Source of the DNA: Candidatus Desulfovibrio trichonymphae | GTDB lineage: Bacteria; Desulfobacterota; Desulfovibrionia; Desulfovibrionales; Desulfovibrionaceae | DNA: 64,000 nt | Direction of reading: 5' to 3' | Assembly (NCBI RefSeq): GCF_002355955.1 | Contig: NZ_AP017368.1 | Coordinates: 1,324,001 to 1,388,000, forward strand | Shown here: positions 33,562 to 42,445 of the stretch, in pieces | How the letters are laid out: each line of letters starts with the position of its first letter | Position numbering within the stretch: the first letter of the stretch is position 1 | Notes under the pieces: generated by a model | Told to the model about the DNA's origin: nothing | Databases searched by the model: none | Seen by the model: the letters and a program-made list of their open reading frames with translations, nothing else | Translations under genes and position numbers: made by a program

Positions 33562-34926
33562 CTAAAACTTCAAGCTGCCGGGCGTGCGGGGAAAAGCGAT
33601 CACGTCGCGAATATTGGCGATGCCGGTGAGCAACATGAGCAGGCGTTCAAAACCAAGACCGAAACCGGCGTGCGGCGCGCTGCCGAAGCGCCGCAGGTCA
33701 AGATACCACCAGTAGTCGTCCGGATTCCGACTAAGTTCGCGAAGGCGCGCGGCGAGCTTGTCCAGACGTTCCTCACGCTGGGATCCGCCGACAAGCTCGC
33801 CTATGCGCGGGGCCAGTATGTCCATGGCCGCCACGGTTTCGTTGTCGTCATTCGCGCGCATATAGAATGCTTTGATTTTTTTTGGATAGTCGTACACAAT
33901 GACGGGCCGGTGAAAATGTTCTTCCGTCAGATAGCGTTCGTGCTCCATTTGAAGGTCCATGCCGCAGACTACTGGGAATATAAAGTCCCGCCCGCTGCTT
34001 TCCAGAATGGCGACGGCTTCGGCATAAGATGCGCGCGCGAAGGATTTGGCGATCATGCCGCGCAATCTGTCCATAAGGCCTTTATCAACAAAATTGTCGA
34101 ACAAGCGCACATCCGCCTCACAGCGCGTGAGCGCATGGTCTATGACATGATGGACAAGGCTTTCGCCAAGTTCCATTATGTCTTCAATATCCGCGAAGGC
34201 TATTTCAGGTTCAATCATCCAGAACTCGGCAGCATGGCGCGGCGTGTTGGATTTTTCGGCTCTGAACGTGGGACCGAAAGAATAGACCCGTCCAAGCCCC
34301 ATGGCCAGTGACTCAGCTTCCAGTTGGCCTGAAACAGTCAGATGGCAGCGACGATTGAAAAAATCTTTTCCCGCGCTCTCCTCGTCTGGCGACAGGGCTG
34401 TGGCGCGAAACATTTCCCCCGCCCCCTCACAGTCCGAGCCAGTGAGCACAGGCGTGTGCACAAGGGCAAAACGACGTTGGTGAAAAAAAACGTGTACCGC
34501 GTGTGCTGCCTCGGAACGTATGCGGAATGCGGCCCCGTATTTGTTTGTTCGAGCCCGTAAATGCGCAATGCCGCGCAAAAATTCGTCTGAATGGCGTTTC
34601 TTCTGCAGTGGAAAGGTTTCCGGATCAGCGAGGCCGAACACGGCAATGCTTTGAACCTGCATTTCCCATTTTTGTCCTTTGCCGGGCGAGGGCGCGAGTG
34701 CGCCCGTCACGCAAAGCGCTGCGCCCGTATTGGCGGTGCCGAAAGCCGTGTACGCCTCGCTGTTATGAGCGATAACGCATTGCATGTTAGCAAGAGAGGA
34801 GCCGTCGTTTATCTCTACAAAGGAAAATCCGCCGAGGTCGCGGCGCGTGCGCACCCAACCGCAGAGCACAATGTTGTCCTGCGTTTTTTCCGCGTTCAGG
34901 GCGTCCACGATCAGTGTTCTCTGCAT
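33562..34926 (-). CDS. asnS: Asparaginyl-tRNA synthetase
   Basis: The 454-residue class IIb synthetase has an N-terminal OB fold (VLCGWVRTRRDLGGFSFVEI), then motif 2 (FRAEKSNTPRHAAEFWMIEPE) and motif 3 at the end (FGLGFERLLMLLTGI). AEFWMIEPE is characteristic of AsnRS rather than AspRS. The enzyme makes Asn-tRNA directly. It stands at the 3' side of repeat copy A and the fabZ gene, on the same strand. Confidence 0.95.
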   Translation of the reverse strand: MQRTLIVDALNAEKTQDNIVLCGWVRTRRDLGGFSFVEINDGSSLANMQCVIAHNSEAYTAFGTANTGAALCVTGALAPSPGKGQKWEMQVQSIAVFGLADPETFPLQKKRHSDEFLRGIAHLRARTNKYGAAFRIRSEAAHAVHVFFHQRRFALVHTPVLTGSDCEGAGEMFRATALSPDEESAGKDFFNRRCHLTVSGQLEAESLAMGLGRVYSFGPTFRAEKSNTPRHAAEFWMIEPEIAFADIEDIMELGESLVHHVIDHALTRCEADVRLFDNFVDKGLMDRLRGMIAKSFARASYAEAVAILESSGRDFIFPVVCGMDLQMEHERYLTEEHFHRPVIVYDYPKKIKAFYMRANDDNETVAAMDILAPRIGELVGGSQREERLDKLAARLRELSRNPDDYWWYLDLRRFGSAPHAGFGLGFERLLMLLTGIANIRDVIAFPRTPGSLKF

Positions 34927-34943
34927 GGAACGTTGCCTTTATC

Positions 34944-35153
34944 GTCCCACTTTGGGAGGGTAAAACCCCTGCCTTCAGACGGCAGCTTCAGCATTTTGTT
35001 TTCTTGGGCTGTGGTGCCAAACAAAGTGTGCATCAGATAAAAAATTTTCATTTTGCAAAGGCTGTGAAGTTACACAGATCTGTATCGGCGCAGCCGATGT
35101 TGCCAGCTTTGACTGCTAATTGAGTCCACATGCTTTAGCAGGTGGGATATTCA
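34944..35153 (+). repeat. Dispersed repeat, copy A (next to fabZ stop)
   Basis: This copy runs from CCACTTTGGGAGGGTAAAAC to TAGCAGGTGGGATATTCA and shares blocks with copies at 46.3 kb (inverted) and 54.7 kb. Shared blocks include CCAAACAAAGTGTG, CTGTATCGGCG.AGCCGATGT and GGTGG.ATATTCA. It carries a small hairpin ATCGGC-GCA-GCCGAT. Its edge supplies the TGA stop of fabZ. It is longer than copy B, with an extra insert near 35030-35075. No open reading frame is preserved, so it looks like the end of a dead insertion element or a MITE. Confidence 0.75.
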
Positions 35154-35585
35154 TTTTGTTCTGTCAGCGATGGCGGCCGTGATTTTCGCCTCAGCGGCCG
35201 GTTTGCCGTCCACAAAGGCGCGTGCGTCCATTTTATACAGTTTAAGACGCATACGCATATTGTCGCATGTGAGGTCAAGGCGGTCGCCGGGAACTACCTG
35301 ACGGCGAAATCTTACGCCGTCAAGACCTGTGAAAAAAAGCAATTTGTCCGTCAGTGCACCGAGACCCGAAACCGCAAGGATCCCTCCCGTCTGGGCGAGC
35401 GCCTCCAGAATCAGCACGCCCGGCATGATGGGCGTGCCAGGGAAATGCCCCTGAAAAAACGGCTCGTTCAGACTGACATTTTTATACGCCCTGATGTGTG
35501 AGCCGGGCACGCATTCCACCACTCTGTCCACCAGCAAAAAGGGGTAGCGGTGCGGTAGCAGACGGAGAATTTGTTGAATGTCCAT
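35151..35585 (-). CDS. fabZ: (3R)-hydroxymyristoyl/acyl-ACP dehydratase
   Basis: The 144-residue hot-dog fold protein dehydrates 3-hydroxyacyl-ACP in fatty acid synthesis. MDIQQILRLLPHRYPFLLVD is the usual start, and the catalytic His lies in FFQGHFPGTPIMPGVLILEA with Glu nearby. A second ATG at 35618 is in frame and has a GGGAGG further upstream. The start at 35585 matches the family but lacks a clear ribosome binding site. In related genomes fabZ sits between lpxA and lpxD; neither is present here. The stop codon lies on the edge of a dispersed repeat. Confidence 0.93.
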   Translation of the reverse strand: MDIQQILRLLPHRYPFLLVDRVVECVPGSHIRAYKNVSLNEPFFQGHFPGTPIMPGVLILEALAQTGGILAVSGLGALTDKLLFFTGLDGVRFRRQVVPGDRLDLTCDNMRMRLKLYKMDARAFVDGKPAAEAKITAAIADRTK

Positions 35586-35628
35586 AGATGGATAACTTGT
35601 TTCAGACACAGGACACATCTTGAAAAGG

Positions 35629-35659
35629 AAAAACCTCCCGATCCTGACGGGTCGAGAGG
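35629..35659 (-). terminator. Hairpin with T-run between ompH and fabZ
   Basis: On the minus strand, CCTCTCGA pairs with TCGGGAGG around a ten-base loop and is followed by TTTTT. It lies 26 bases after the ompH stop. The GGGAGG of the stem would also be the best ribosome binding sequence for the longer fabZ start, so it could act as an attenuator within the operon. Confidence 0.6.
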
Positions 35660-35684
35660 CCTTCGGCAGCGTTCTGATCGTCAA

Positions 35685-36245
35685 TTATTTTTTATCGTCG
35701 CTCTTTTTGTTTTCTTTTTTGGCGGATTTTTCCTTATAGAGCTTGTTGACTTTAACCAGTACGTCCTGCGTCAGGTCCATTGCCTGTTCAGCGTACAGCA
35801 CGCCGCCAGCCGTGACGTCAACCACAAAGTTGAAGCCTCTAGCGTGGGCCACTTCGTATGCGGCGCTGAAAACCAGTGTTACCATGTCCTGGCGCAGCTT
35901 GATTTCATCCTGTTCCACCTTGCGCAGGAAATTTCGTGTTTTTTGATCCAGATCCTGCTTTGCGCGAATAAATTCCAGTTTTTTCTCTTCACTGGTTTTG
36001 GGGCTCTTGAGCGACCCCGCTTTTTTCTTCAGGTCTTCACCTTGTTTTTCCAATGTATTACGTTCTTCACCGTATTTCTCTTCCATCTGTTTTTTTGCGG
36101 CTTGTGCAGGGTCACTCTCTGTGGCGACAGTCTGCATGTCTACAACGCCGATTTTTGCCGTCGGCACAGTTTTTTCATCAACGGCAAAGGCCGCGCCAGC
36201 AATGAGCATGCAGGCCGCAAGGGCAGTCAACACAACATTACGCAT
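35685..36245 (-). CDS. OmpH/Skp-family periplasmic chaperone
   Basis: The 186-residue protein has a signal peptide (MRNVVLTALAACMLIAGAAF, cleaved near residue 21). Then comes the Skp layout: a short strand KIGVVDMQTVATESDPAQAA, long coiled-coil arms (about residues 45-125, rich in Lys and Glu), and a closing segment VDVTAGGVLYAE. A Lys-rich tail ends the protein. Skp/OmpH carries unfolded outer-membrane proteins across the periplasm, so an outer membrane is retained. Confidence 0.9.
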   Translation of the reverse strand: MRNVVLTALAACMLIAGAAFAVDEKTVPTAKIGVVDMQTVATESDPAQAAKKQMEEKYGEERNTLEKQGEDLKKKAGSLKSPKTSEEKKLEFIRAKQDLDQKTRNFLRKVEQDEIKLRQDMVTLVFSAAYEVAHARGFNFVVDVTAGGVLYAEQAMDLTQDVLVKVNKLYKEKSAKKENKKSDDKK

Positions 36246-36390
36246 GAAAATTCTCCTTCCCCGATTGCTGAAATTTTCATTTGTCCCTGCGAACAGATCA
36301 TGTCGGCATTATGGAAATGCGGCGAGTTATTGTCACATAGCATCGGGGCTTTCAGACGTCAAGAAATTCTGTACAAAACATGACATGACT

Positions 36391-37010
36391 TTAAAGATTA
36401 TTTTTGTAGGTAAGAATGCCTTCGGCAAGACCTTCTGCCAGAGCGAGACAATAGCCGAGCTGCAGCAGCACAGCGGGCATGTGCGCGCCAATGAACACAT
36501 GGAAAGGCGGCTAAGGCTGTATTCTGAAAATTTTCGACGAGTACATGCCGTAGCGCGCAATAGTCCATTTCTCCCGCTGGGCCAGCGATTTGTCCATTGT
36601 GGCAAACGGGGATATTTTTATCATAATGTCGAGAAATTTCACTTGGTTACACTGTGCTATATACCGCGTTCCGGTCATTCTAGGGGTGCCCAGTGGACAT
36701 TACACTGTGGGGCGCAGCAGCGGCAAAAAATTTGACATAAGATCGTCTTTTGATTTTTTCGGACAGATCTCATATCACGGCACACTCCTGATTTCACCGC
36801 TGCAGACAGCCAACCGGGAACGACTGAAAACCATCATGGCATCTGTCTGCTTTATGCCATATCAAGGGGTATTATGGCAAGAAGAGCACAAGACCGGGAT
36901 GTTTGCAAACTGCGCAGGTACTGCTTGAAATTAGGGTCATGCCATCTGAGCTGTTTGCGGCGAACAGGCAGATGAAAAAGGCGAGGATGAGACGACGCGT
37001 AGTATGGTCG
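36391..37010 (-). pseudogene. N-acetylmuramoyl-L-alanine amidase relic
   Basis: The minus strand ends with FIGAHMPAVLLQLGYC, then LALAEGLAEGILTYKNNL before TAA at 36391. That is the last part of Amidase_3 (AmiC-type) proteins, with the region between GYC and LALAEG shortened. Just after the ddl stop a signal-like segment (RRLILAFFICLFAANSS) may be its N-terminus. The middle 450 bases are full of stops in all frames. AmiC-type enzymes split daughter-cell walls, so another amidase should exist elsewhere. Confidence 0.55.
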
Positions 37011-37025
37011 CGTGTTCTCTCTTGT

Positions 37026-37937
37026 TCAGGCTTTTTTGCGTCGCATGCCGAGCTTGATGAGCTTTTCCAGCATCCGGCCAAAATCAAGGCCCAGAGCCGC
37101 CGCTTCTTGGGGCACAAGGCTTGTGGCCGTCATTCCGGGCAGGGTGTTGACTTCGAGTAGCGTCGGAGTTCCGTTGTCCGTCAAAATAAAATCCGCTCGG
37201 CTGTAGCCTGTGAGACCCAATGCCCTGTGGGCCGCCAGCGCCAGCCGCCGCACTTCGGCTGTCGTCACTTCGGGCAGGGGGGCCGGGCAGGTTTCGCGCG
37301 CTCCACCTGCGGCGTATTTGCTTGCATAGTCAAAAAAGTCGCCAGCCGTCGGCTCAATAAGAAGGGGCGGCAGGGCGTTTTCTTCCAGAACGCCGCAGGT
37401 GACTTCCACGCCGCGGAGTTCCGGTTCGAGCAGAACTTCGTCCCCAGCCGAAAAAATTTCCGCCAGCCTTGCGTCAAGCTCCGCACGGTTGCGAGCGCGG
37501 CCCATCAGCAGGGAGGAACCGCCGGTATTGCTTTTTGCAAAGAGCGGGTAGGGCAGGCGCGGGTTCCAGCACGCATCCGGCGGACGGGGCAGAAATTCCC
37601 AGTCCGGCGTGGGCAGGCCCGTATAACGGAAAATCTGTTTTGCTGCGGCCTTGTGTAGGGCCAGAAGAGAGGTCGCCGGGCCTGTGCCCTGATAGGGGCA
37701 ATTCGCTGTGTCCAGCATGGCCTGGACAAGGCCGTCTTCGCCCGGTGCCCCGTGCAGGTTGATCATAGCGAATTCGTGCTCGGTCGCGGCGTGCAGCAGT
37801 TGGTCAAAGCCCGTCAGGAGGTCAAAAAAGGTCACGCTGTGGCCGCGTGAGAGCAGGGTTTTTTCTATGTCGCGCGCGCCGGAAAGCGAAATTTTACGTT
37901 CGTGGGACCAGCCGCCCGCAATCAAAAGAATCTTCAT
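37026..37937 (-). CDS. ddl: D-alanine--D-alanine ligase
   Basis: The 303-residue ATP-grasp enzyme joins two D-Ala for peptidoglycan. It begins MKILLIAGGWSHERKISLSG, and the ATP/Mg motifs are FAKSNTGGSSLLMGRA, GYSRADFILTDNGTPTLLEV and NTLPGMTATSLVPQEAAALG. I chose ATG 37937; the open frame continues upstream only because it overlaps the HD-domain gene. The overlap is 44 bases, which suggests coupled translation. Confidence 0.95.
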   Translation of the reverse strand: MKILLIAGGWSHERKISLSGARDIEKTLLSRGHSVTFFDLLTGFDQLLHAATEHEFAMINLHGAPGEDGLVQAMLDTANCPYQGTGPATSLLALHKAAAKQIFRYTGLPTPDWEFLPRPPDACWNPRLPYPLFAKSNTGGSSLLMGRARNRAELDARLAEIFSAGDEVLLEPELRGVEVTCGVLEENALPPLLIEPTAGDFFDYASKYAAGGARETCPAPLPEVTTAEVRRLALAAHRALGLTGYSRADFILTDNGTPTLLEVNTLPGMTATSLVPQEAAALGLDFGRMLEKLIKLGMRRKKA

Positions 37938-38583
37938 GGAGCCCGCATTCCAGTTGCGCCGACAGGACGCGTTCAATGGTTTGTCCCTGTTCAAAGGATA
38001 CGCGGATGCCCTGCCGCGACGCCTCGCTGTGCCCGTAACGCGTGAGCAGATCTTCAAAACGTTCTTCCAGCGTGACGCACTGGTCGTGCCGTACTCTTTT
38101 GTCCGCATAGATGATAAAAAACGGCAGAGAACAGAGGCCGCTGCCGTCCGGCAGCGGCCAAGGCCAGCAAACGTGCAGCATGACGCCCTGCGCCACGGCG
38201 TAATTGCGTGTTTCCGCGACGGCCCACCCGCCGCCGAGCTGGGCGTGGCTACCGCCGTGCCGCACACAATAGGTTTTGGCGATATCGTGGAGCAGGGCCG
38301 CCGCGCGCACTTCCGGCACGTTGACGGCAATGCCGAGCTTCGCCGCGCGTTCGGCCAGTGTTGTCGCGATATGGGCCACCAGCAGCGAGTGCCGCCACAC
38401 GTTGTCCAGCATGCCGTATTTGCGCCACAGGGCGAAGCAGGCCTCGTCATCTGGAACGGACGCGCACGGCGCGAAAGAGGACGTGGGCGGGCGGCTTGCC
38501 GTTCTCCGCAACCTGTCCGGGGGCGTCAGGTTGGAAAGGGGCGCATGAAAGGTCCAGTGCCATAGCTGCGCTTCTGTATTCAT
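37894..38583 (-). CDS. HD-domain phosphohydrolase-like protein
   Basis: The 229-residue protein has an HD domain: DNVWRHSLLVAHIATTLAER gives the first His and AAALLHDIAKTYCVRHGG gives the HD pair near residues 108-109, with a further Asp in FFIIYADKRVRHD. HD proteins hydrolyse nucleotides or phosphomonoesters; the substrate here is unknown. ATG 38583 begins MNTEAQLWHWTFHAPL. It overlaps ddl by 44 bases and heads the two-gene unit. Confidence 0.82.
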   Translation of the reverse strand: MNTEAQLWHWTFHAPLSNLTPPDRLRRTASRPPTSSFAPCASVPDDEACFALWRKYGMLDNVWRHSLLVAHIATTLAERAAKLGIAVNVPEVRAAALLHDIAKTYCVRHGGSHAQLGGGWAVAETRNYAVAQGVMLHVCWPWPLPDGSGLCSLPFFIIYADKRVRHDQCVTLEERFEDLLTRYGHSEASRQGIRVSFEQGQTIERVLSAQLECGLHEDSFDCGRLVPRT

Positions 38584-38640
38584 AAGTATAATTATGCCAT
38601 TGCCGCACAATGAAGGCAAGGGGAAGTCCCGGCTTCTTTA

Positions 38641-38671
38641 TGGCATGTATAGACCCGCTCTCCGAGTCAAG
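38641..38671 (+). repeat. Short repeat, copy 1 (possible IS end)
   Basis: TGGCATGTATAGACCCGCTC then TCCGAGTCAAG matches 60786-60815 with about four mismatches in 30 bases. Both copies sit just upstream of a minus-strand operon (HD-ddl here, hflK-hflC there). This could be a solo IS terminus. Confidence 0.5.
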
Positions 38672-39019
38672 GATTTTTGAACTGACGGTATCGAATACTG
38701 TTCCATTTATATGGAATTATTACAGAAAATTTCAACAGTGCCATGATGATATCCGCGCTATAGCTCCCAATCAATCGACCAATCTTTGAAGATCTTTGCC
38801 CTTGGCCGGGTTTTCCCACTAGTCGCCCAGCTTTTTTGCCGTGAAGGGTGGTAAAGCCTTCCATTTTTTCAGCACGATATGTCCGCAGAATCAGGCCAAG
38901 AAAAGCGGATTCCTTTTTTACGTCACATAGTTAGTGCTGACGTTCCTATTTGCCAAGTTGAGGATTTCAAAGGCGCAGTAGTAGTTGTCTTCTTTTTTGA
39001 GTTGTCGCTGAACACCGCA

Positions 39020-39497
39020 CTATTCGGCCTGCAGTGCAATCCCATAAGAATGTAACCACGTTGCAAAGCGGGGTCGCTTTTCTCTGCGCCGCCTGGCTTC
39101 TCCCCGTAGCTGCCGTAATTCCTCGCGCTGTTTGATTTTCAGACAATAACGGGTGAAAGTGACAAGGGAGCGGCCATATTTTGCCAGATGGGAAAGTTTA
39201 TGCTCCTGCTCTTCCCAATGACGGCGCTTTGCTTGTATAATCGCGGTCTGCTTCAATCGGCCGCTTTGGGGCATTGCCTCATACTCTGAATGATATCTCC
39301 GCCATTGGAAGCCTTTACCGCGATGTCTCGACTAAAGAGATTACGCCGGAGTCTTCTTTTTTAAAGCGCAGGCCAATTACACCCAGATTCTTATGGGCTG
39401 ATTTCTCGCCGGTGGCGCATTTAAAGTCACGCGCCGTCTGTGGTCGGCTGCGGCTCGCGTTTCTGCTGCGGGGCCGCAGCAGACGGCCATCAGGCAA
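39020..39497 (-). pseudogene. Relic of a mobile-element protein, coiled-coil region
   Basis: The minus frame 39020-39274 encodes a very basic helical stretch (IIQAKRRHWEEQEHKLSHLA, LKIKQREELRQLRGEARRRR). The adjoining frame upstream keeps LGVIGLRFKKEDSGVISLVE and seems to have been joined to it before a frameshift near 39315. Such Arg/Glu-rich tails are common in relaxase or conjugation proteins, but no catalytic motif is left. The flanking bases from 38672 to 39019 and 39498 to 39659 hold nothing recognisable. Confidence 0.35.
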
Positions 39498-39659
39498 CAG
39501 CCGTTGACCTTTCGCGGCTCTTCATCCTCGCTGAAAACATGTTCAGAATAACTTGCGCGACAACCCCCAAACAGGTAAACTGACCACAAAAAAGCGGGGT
39601 CATGAGCTTTAAATCGTCAAACTCTTCCTTGAAAACGAGGATAAAATAAAGGAGGTTTT

Positions 39660-40127
39660 ATGGAATCACCCCGCAATGGCCTCGCGCTCAAATGTCTCTT
39701 AAGCGGCGTTGCGGTGGGCGTAGCGTTTTTTTGCGTTCTGGCATACGGCATGACGACTACGGATCAACGTTCATTCTGTGCGAGCTGTCATCTCATGCAG
39801 GAGGCTGCTGTAACCCACAAAATGGGCACGCACGCCGACCGCGCCTGTAATGAATGTCACGCCCCCCACAATCTGCTTGCCAAACTTCAGTTCAAGGCGC
39901 AGGCAGGCCTGCATGATTTTCTGGCGAACCAGTCCGGCAAAGATTTGTCTTGCCCGGCCACTTCGACGATACGCGCGGTGGTGAATGAAAACTGCAAGTC
40001 TTGCCATGCGCAGACCAATGTAACGGGGGCAGCTATGGACGCCAAATTTTATTGTACTGAGTGTCACCGTAATGTGGCGCACATGCGTCAAAAGCCCTTG
40101 AGTACAAGGATGGTAGCGTATGAATAA
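39660..40127 (+). CDS. nrfH: Cytochrome c nitrite reductase, small (quinol-oxidising) subunit
   Basis: The 155-residue NapC/NirT-type protein has one N-terminal membrane anchor (about residues 10-32) and four haem-binding CxxCH motifs: CASCH, CNECH, CKSCH and CTECH. It takes electrons from menaquinol and passes them to NrfA. AAGGAGG precedes the ATG. It overlaps nrfA by eight bases, so the two are translated together, as in Desulfovibrio, where they form a stable complex. Confidence 0.95.
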   Translation: MESPRNGLALKCLLSGVAVGVAFFCVLAYGMTTTDQRSFCASCHLMQEAAVTHKMGTHADRACNECHAPHNLLAKLQFKAQAGLHDFLANQSGKDLSCPATSTIRAVVNENCKSCHAQTNVTGAAMDAKFYCTECHRNVAHMRQKPLSTRMVAYE

Positions 40128-41700
40128 GCGAATTGTCAACCTCGCGACGGCCGCTGTCGCTCTTTTGGGAGCGGCGCTGCTCTCTGCCTGTGACGATGTC
40201 AAAACAGATTTGAAAGCGCCTGTGTACAAAACCGTTCTTAAGGAAGACGAAACCCGCATGTCGGCTTTTAAAGCCGCCTTCCCCAAGGAATACGCATCTT
40301 ATCAAAAGAACAATGAAACCCAGGTGATGACAGACTACAAAGGTTCTATTGCCTATCACAAAAATGACAACATCAATCCCCCGCCCCATGGCTTCAAGCA
40401 CGCCCAGCCCTATTTGAAGAATCTGTGGCTCGGCTATCCCTTCAGTTTTGAATACAACGAAGCCCGTGGGCACACGTATGCGATTGAGGATTTTGTCAAC
40501 ATAGATCGCCTGAACCGCTACGGTGCTGACGGCAAGGCTCTTATGCCGGCCACCTGCTGGAACTGCAAAACGCCCAAGATGATGACTTGGTACAAGCAAT
40601 ACGGCGACAAACTATGGAGTATGGATGCCAACGAATTTCGCGCTGCCGACAAAATCAGCGGCATGGACGAGACCATCAATTGTGCGAACTGTCATAATCC
40701 CACAAACATGGCACTGCGCCTGTATTCCGAACCCCTCAAAGACTGGCTGAAGCGCACAAATCAAGATTGGAACAAAATTTCACGCAATGAGAAGCGCAGC
40801 CTTGTGTGCGCCCAATGTCATTCGGAATATTACTTTACCCACAAGGACAACGGTCCGGCGGCCAAGCCGGTCTTCCCTTGGGACGAAGGCATGAGCGCTG
40901 ACGACATGTACCGTTACTACATGGGCCACGGCGCCAAGGACGCGTCCGGCAAAACCGGCCCCTTTGTCGACTTCAAACACGCTGCATCCGGCGTGCCCAT
41001 CATCAAGATGCAGCACCCTGACTATGAAATGTTTGTTGACGGTCCGCACGGTGCTGCAGGAGTGGCCTGTGCCGACTGCCACATGCAGTACCAGCGTGTG
41101 GCCGGCAAAAAAATTTCCAGCCATTGGATGACGTCACCCTTGAAAGATCAGGAAATGCGCGCCTGCCGACAGTGCCATGCCGACAAGACGGCAGACTTTT
41201 TGCGCGCGCGTGTGATTTATTCACAGAAAAAGGTTTTTGACCAATTGATCAAGGCTGAAGCCCTGTCTGTCAAGGCGCATGAGGCCGTGCGTCTTGCCGG
41301 CGCTTACGCGGGCGACAGCGCGGCAGACTATGACACGCTCATGAAACAGGCTGTTGAAATGGTGCGCAAAGGTCAGCTTTTTTGGGACTATGTCTCCGCG
41401 GAAAACAGCGTAGGCTTCCACAATCCCGCAAAATCCTTGGACACTCTGGCGACATCTATGGAAAGCAGCCGGATTGCCGTTGATCTGGCTTTGCAAGCCA
41501 CGAATTACGGCATTTCTTCCGCCATCTCGGGCGATATTGAAAAAATCGTACCGCCCATTCTGGAACACAGCCGTAAGCTGATGCAGTCTCCCGAGCACTT
41601 GCAGAACCACCCATGGCTCAAACTCTTGAAACCTTTTCCCGCAGCTCCGCAGGTGTGGGACGGACAAATCCGCCTGACATCCGAAGCGACGGCGAAATAA
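40120..41700 (+). CDS. nrfA: Cytochrome c nitrite reductase, catalytic subunit
   Basis: The 526-residue pentahaem enzyme reduces nitrite to ammonium with six electrons in the periplasm. The catalytic haem site is the unusual CWNCK (near residue 147), and four CxxCH sites follow: CANCH, CAQCH, CADCH and CRQCH. The leader has a lipobox-like LLSAC near residue 24. Lys in CWNCK normally needs a dedicated lyase in some species, but Desulfovibrio lacks a neighbouring one. Retention in an otherwise eroding genome suggests a real use in nitrite removal or respiration. Confidence 0.96.
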   Translation: MNKRIVNLATAAVALLGAALLSACDDVKTDLKAPVYKTVLKEDETRMSAFKAAFPKEYASYQKNNETQVMTDYKGSIAYHKNDNINPPPHGFKHAQPYLKNLWLGYPFSFEYNEARGHTYAIEDFVNIDRLNRYGADGKALMPATCWNCKTPKMMTWYKQYGDKLWSMDANEFRAADKISGMDETINCANCHNPTNMALRLYSEPLKDWLKRTNQDWNKISRNEKRSLVCAQCHSEYYFTHKDNGPAAKPVFPWDEGMSADDMYRYYMGHGAKDASGKTGPFVDFKHAASGVPIIKMQHPDYEMFVDGPHGAAGVACADCHMQYQRVAGKKISSHWMTSPLKDQEMRACRQCHADKTADFLRARVIYSQKKVFDQLIKAEALSVKAHEAVRLAGAYAGDSAADYDTLMKQAVEMVRKGQLFWDYVSAENSVGFHNPAKSLDTLATSMESSRIAVDLALQATNYGISSAISGDIEKIVPPILEHSRKLMQSPEHLQNHPWLKLLKPFPAAPQVWDGQIRLTSEATAK

Positions 41701-41711
41701 CCTGTTGCAGC

Positions 41712-41745
41712 CTCAGCAGCCCCCGCTCCTGCGGGGGCTGCTGAG
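41712..41745 (+). terminator. Strong hairpin after nrfA
   Basis: A perfect 15-pair stem, CTCAGCAGCCCCCGC with its complement around TCCT, follows nrfA by 11 bases. There is no T-run directly after it, so it may serve as a bidirectional or mRNA-stabilising end between nrfA and the convergent yedF. Confidence 0.65.
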
Positions 41746-41778
41746 AGCCGGAAGCCTTCTTTGTGGTACAACATCCCG

Positions 41779-42396
41779 CTAAATTTTGATAATTTTGTCC
41801 GCCAACTGCATGCCTGTCACTACGTCCAGCATATTGGTGGTCTGTCCGACTGCTTTTTTGGCGAGCAAGCCGAAATGGTCAAGGCATGCGCCGCACGCAA
41901 GAATGCTGACGCCTTGCGCATCCAGCGTCTGCAGTTCCGCCAGCACGGGGCTTCCCTCAGCAGCAAGGGTAACGCCGCCGTTCAGCAGAACAATGCGCCA
42001 GAGGGAATCCCCCATTTCAGGCAGGGTGGAGAGAAAATTTTTCATGAGTTTTTCGCCAAGAATATCGTCCCCTGAACCAAACACCGGCGAGATAATCATG
42101 ACAAGAATTTTTGTCGGTTCCTGATCGGCCGCCTGTTGCTTTACGGGCTGTTGGGCCGCTTCGCCACTGTGTACGGATTGGTCGAGCGCAGCACAAACAC
42201 GCAGGAGACCATTTTCACGTGTGCAGGAAACGCCGTACCCCCGTGCGGAAAGAAAACGGCTGACATTTTCCAGCGCCGGTTCATTGTCCACAATAATGGA
42301 AAGGCTGTCTGGAGAAGATATTTCCAGTTGCTGTTTTACCCGGATAACAGGCTGCGGACAAGGCAAATTTTGACAGTTTATGGTCACTTCACTCAT
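41779..42396 (-). CDS. yedF: YedF-type sulfurtransferase-like protein (selenium metabolism family)
   Basis: The 205-residue protein joins a TusA-like domain (about residues 1-70, with the Cys-Pro motif in CQNLPCPQPVIRVK) to a DsrE-like domain (about 95-205, ILVMIISPVFGSGDDILGE and ACGACLDHFG). This two-domain form is annotated as YedF in many anaerobes, often near selenium genes. AAGGAG precedes ATG 42396. The first of the two motif cysteines and the Pro are present, as required for sulfur transfer. Its precise partner is unknown. Confidence 0.85.
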   Translation of the reverse strand: MSEVTINCQNLPCPQPVIRVKQQLEISSPDSLSIIVDNEPALENVSRFLSARGYGVSCTRENGLLRVCAALDQSVHSGEAAQQPVKQQAADQEPTKILVMIISPVFGSGDDILGEKLMKNFLSTLPEMGDSLWRIVLLNGGVTLAAEGSPVLAELQTLDAQGVSILACGACLDHFGLLAKKAVGQTTNMLDVVTGMQLADKIIKI

Positions 42397-42445
42397 GCAA
42401 GGCTCCTTTGCTGATAAAATGTACATTCATCCTACATCATTTTTA

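Noticed and set aside
33379-34311. Plus-strand open frame of 310 codons over asd and asnS
   Set aside because: It runs antisense across two conserved genes and has no homology pattern.
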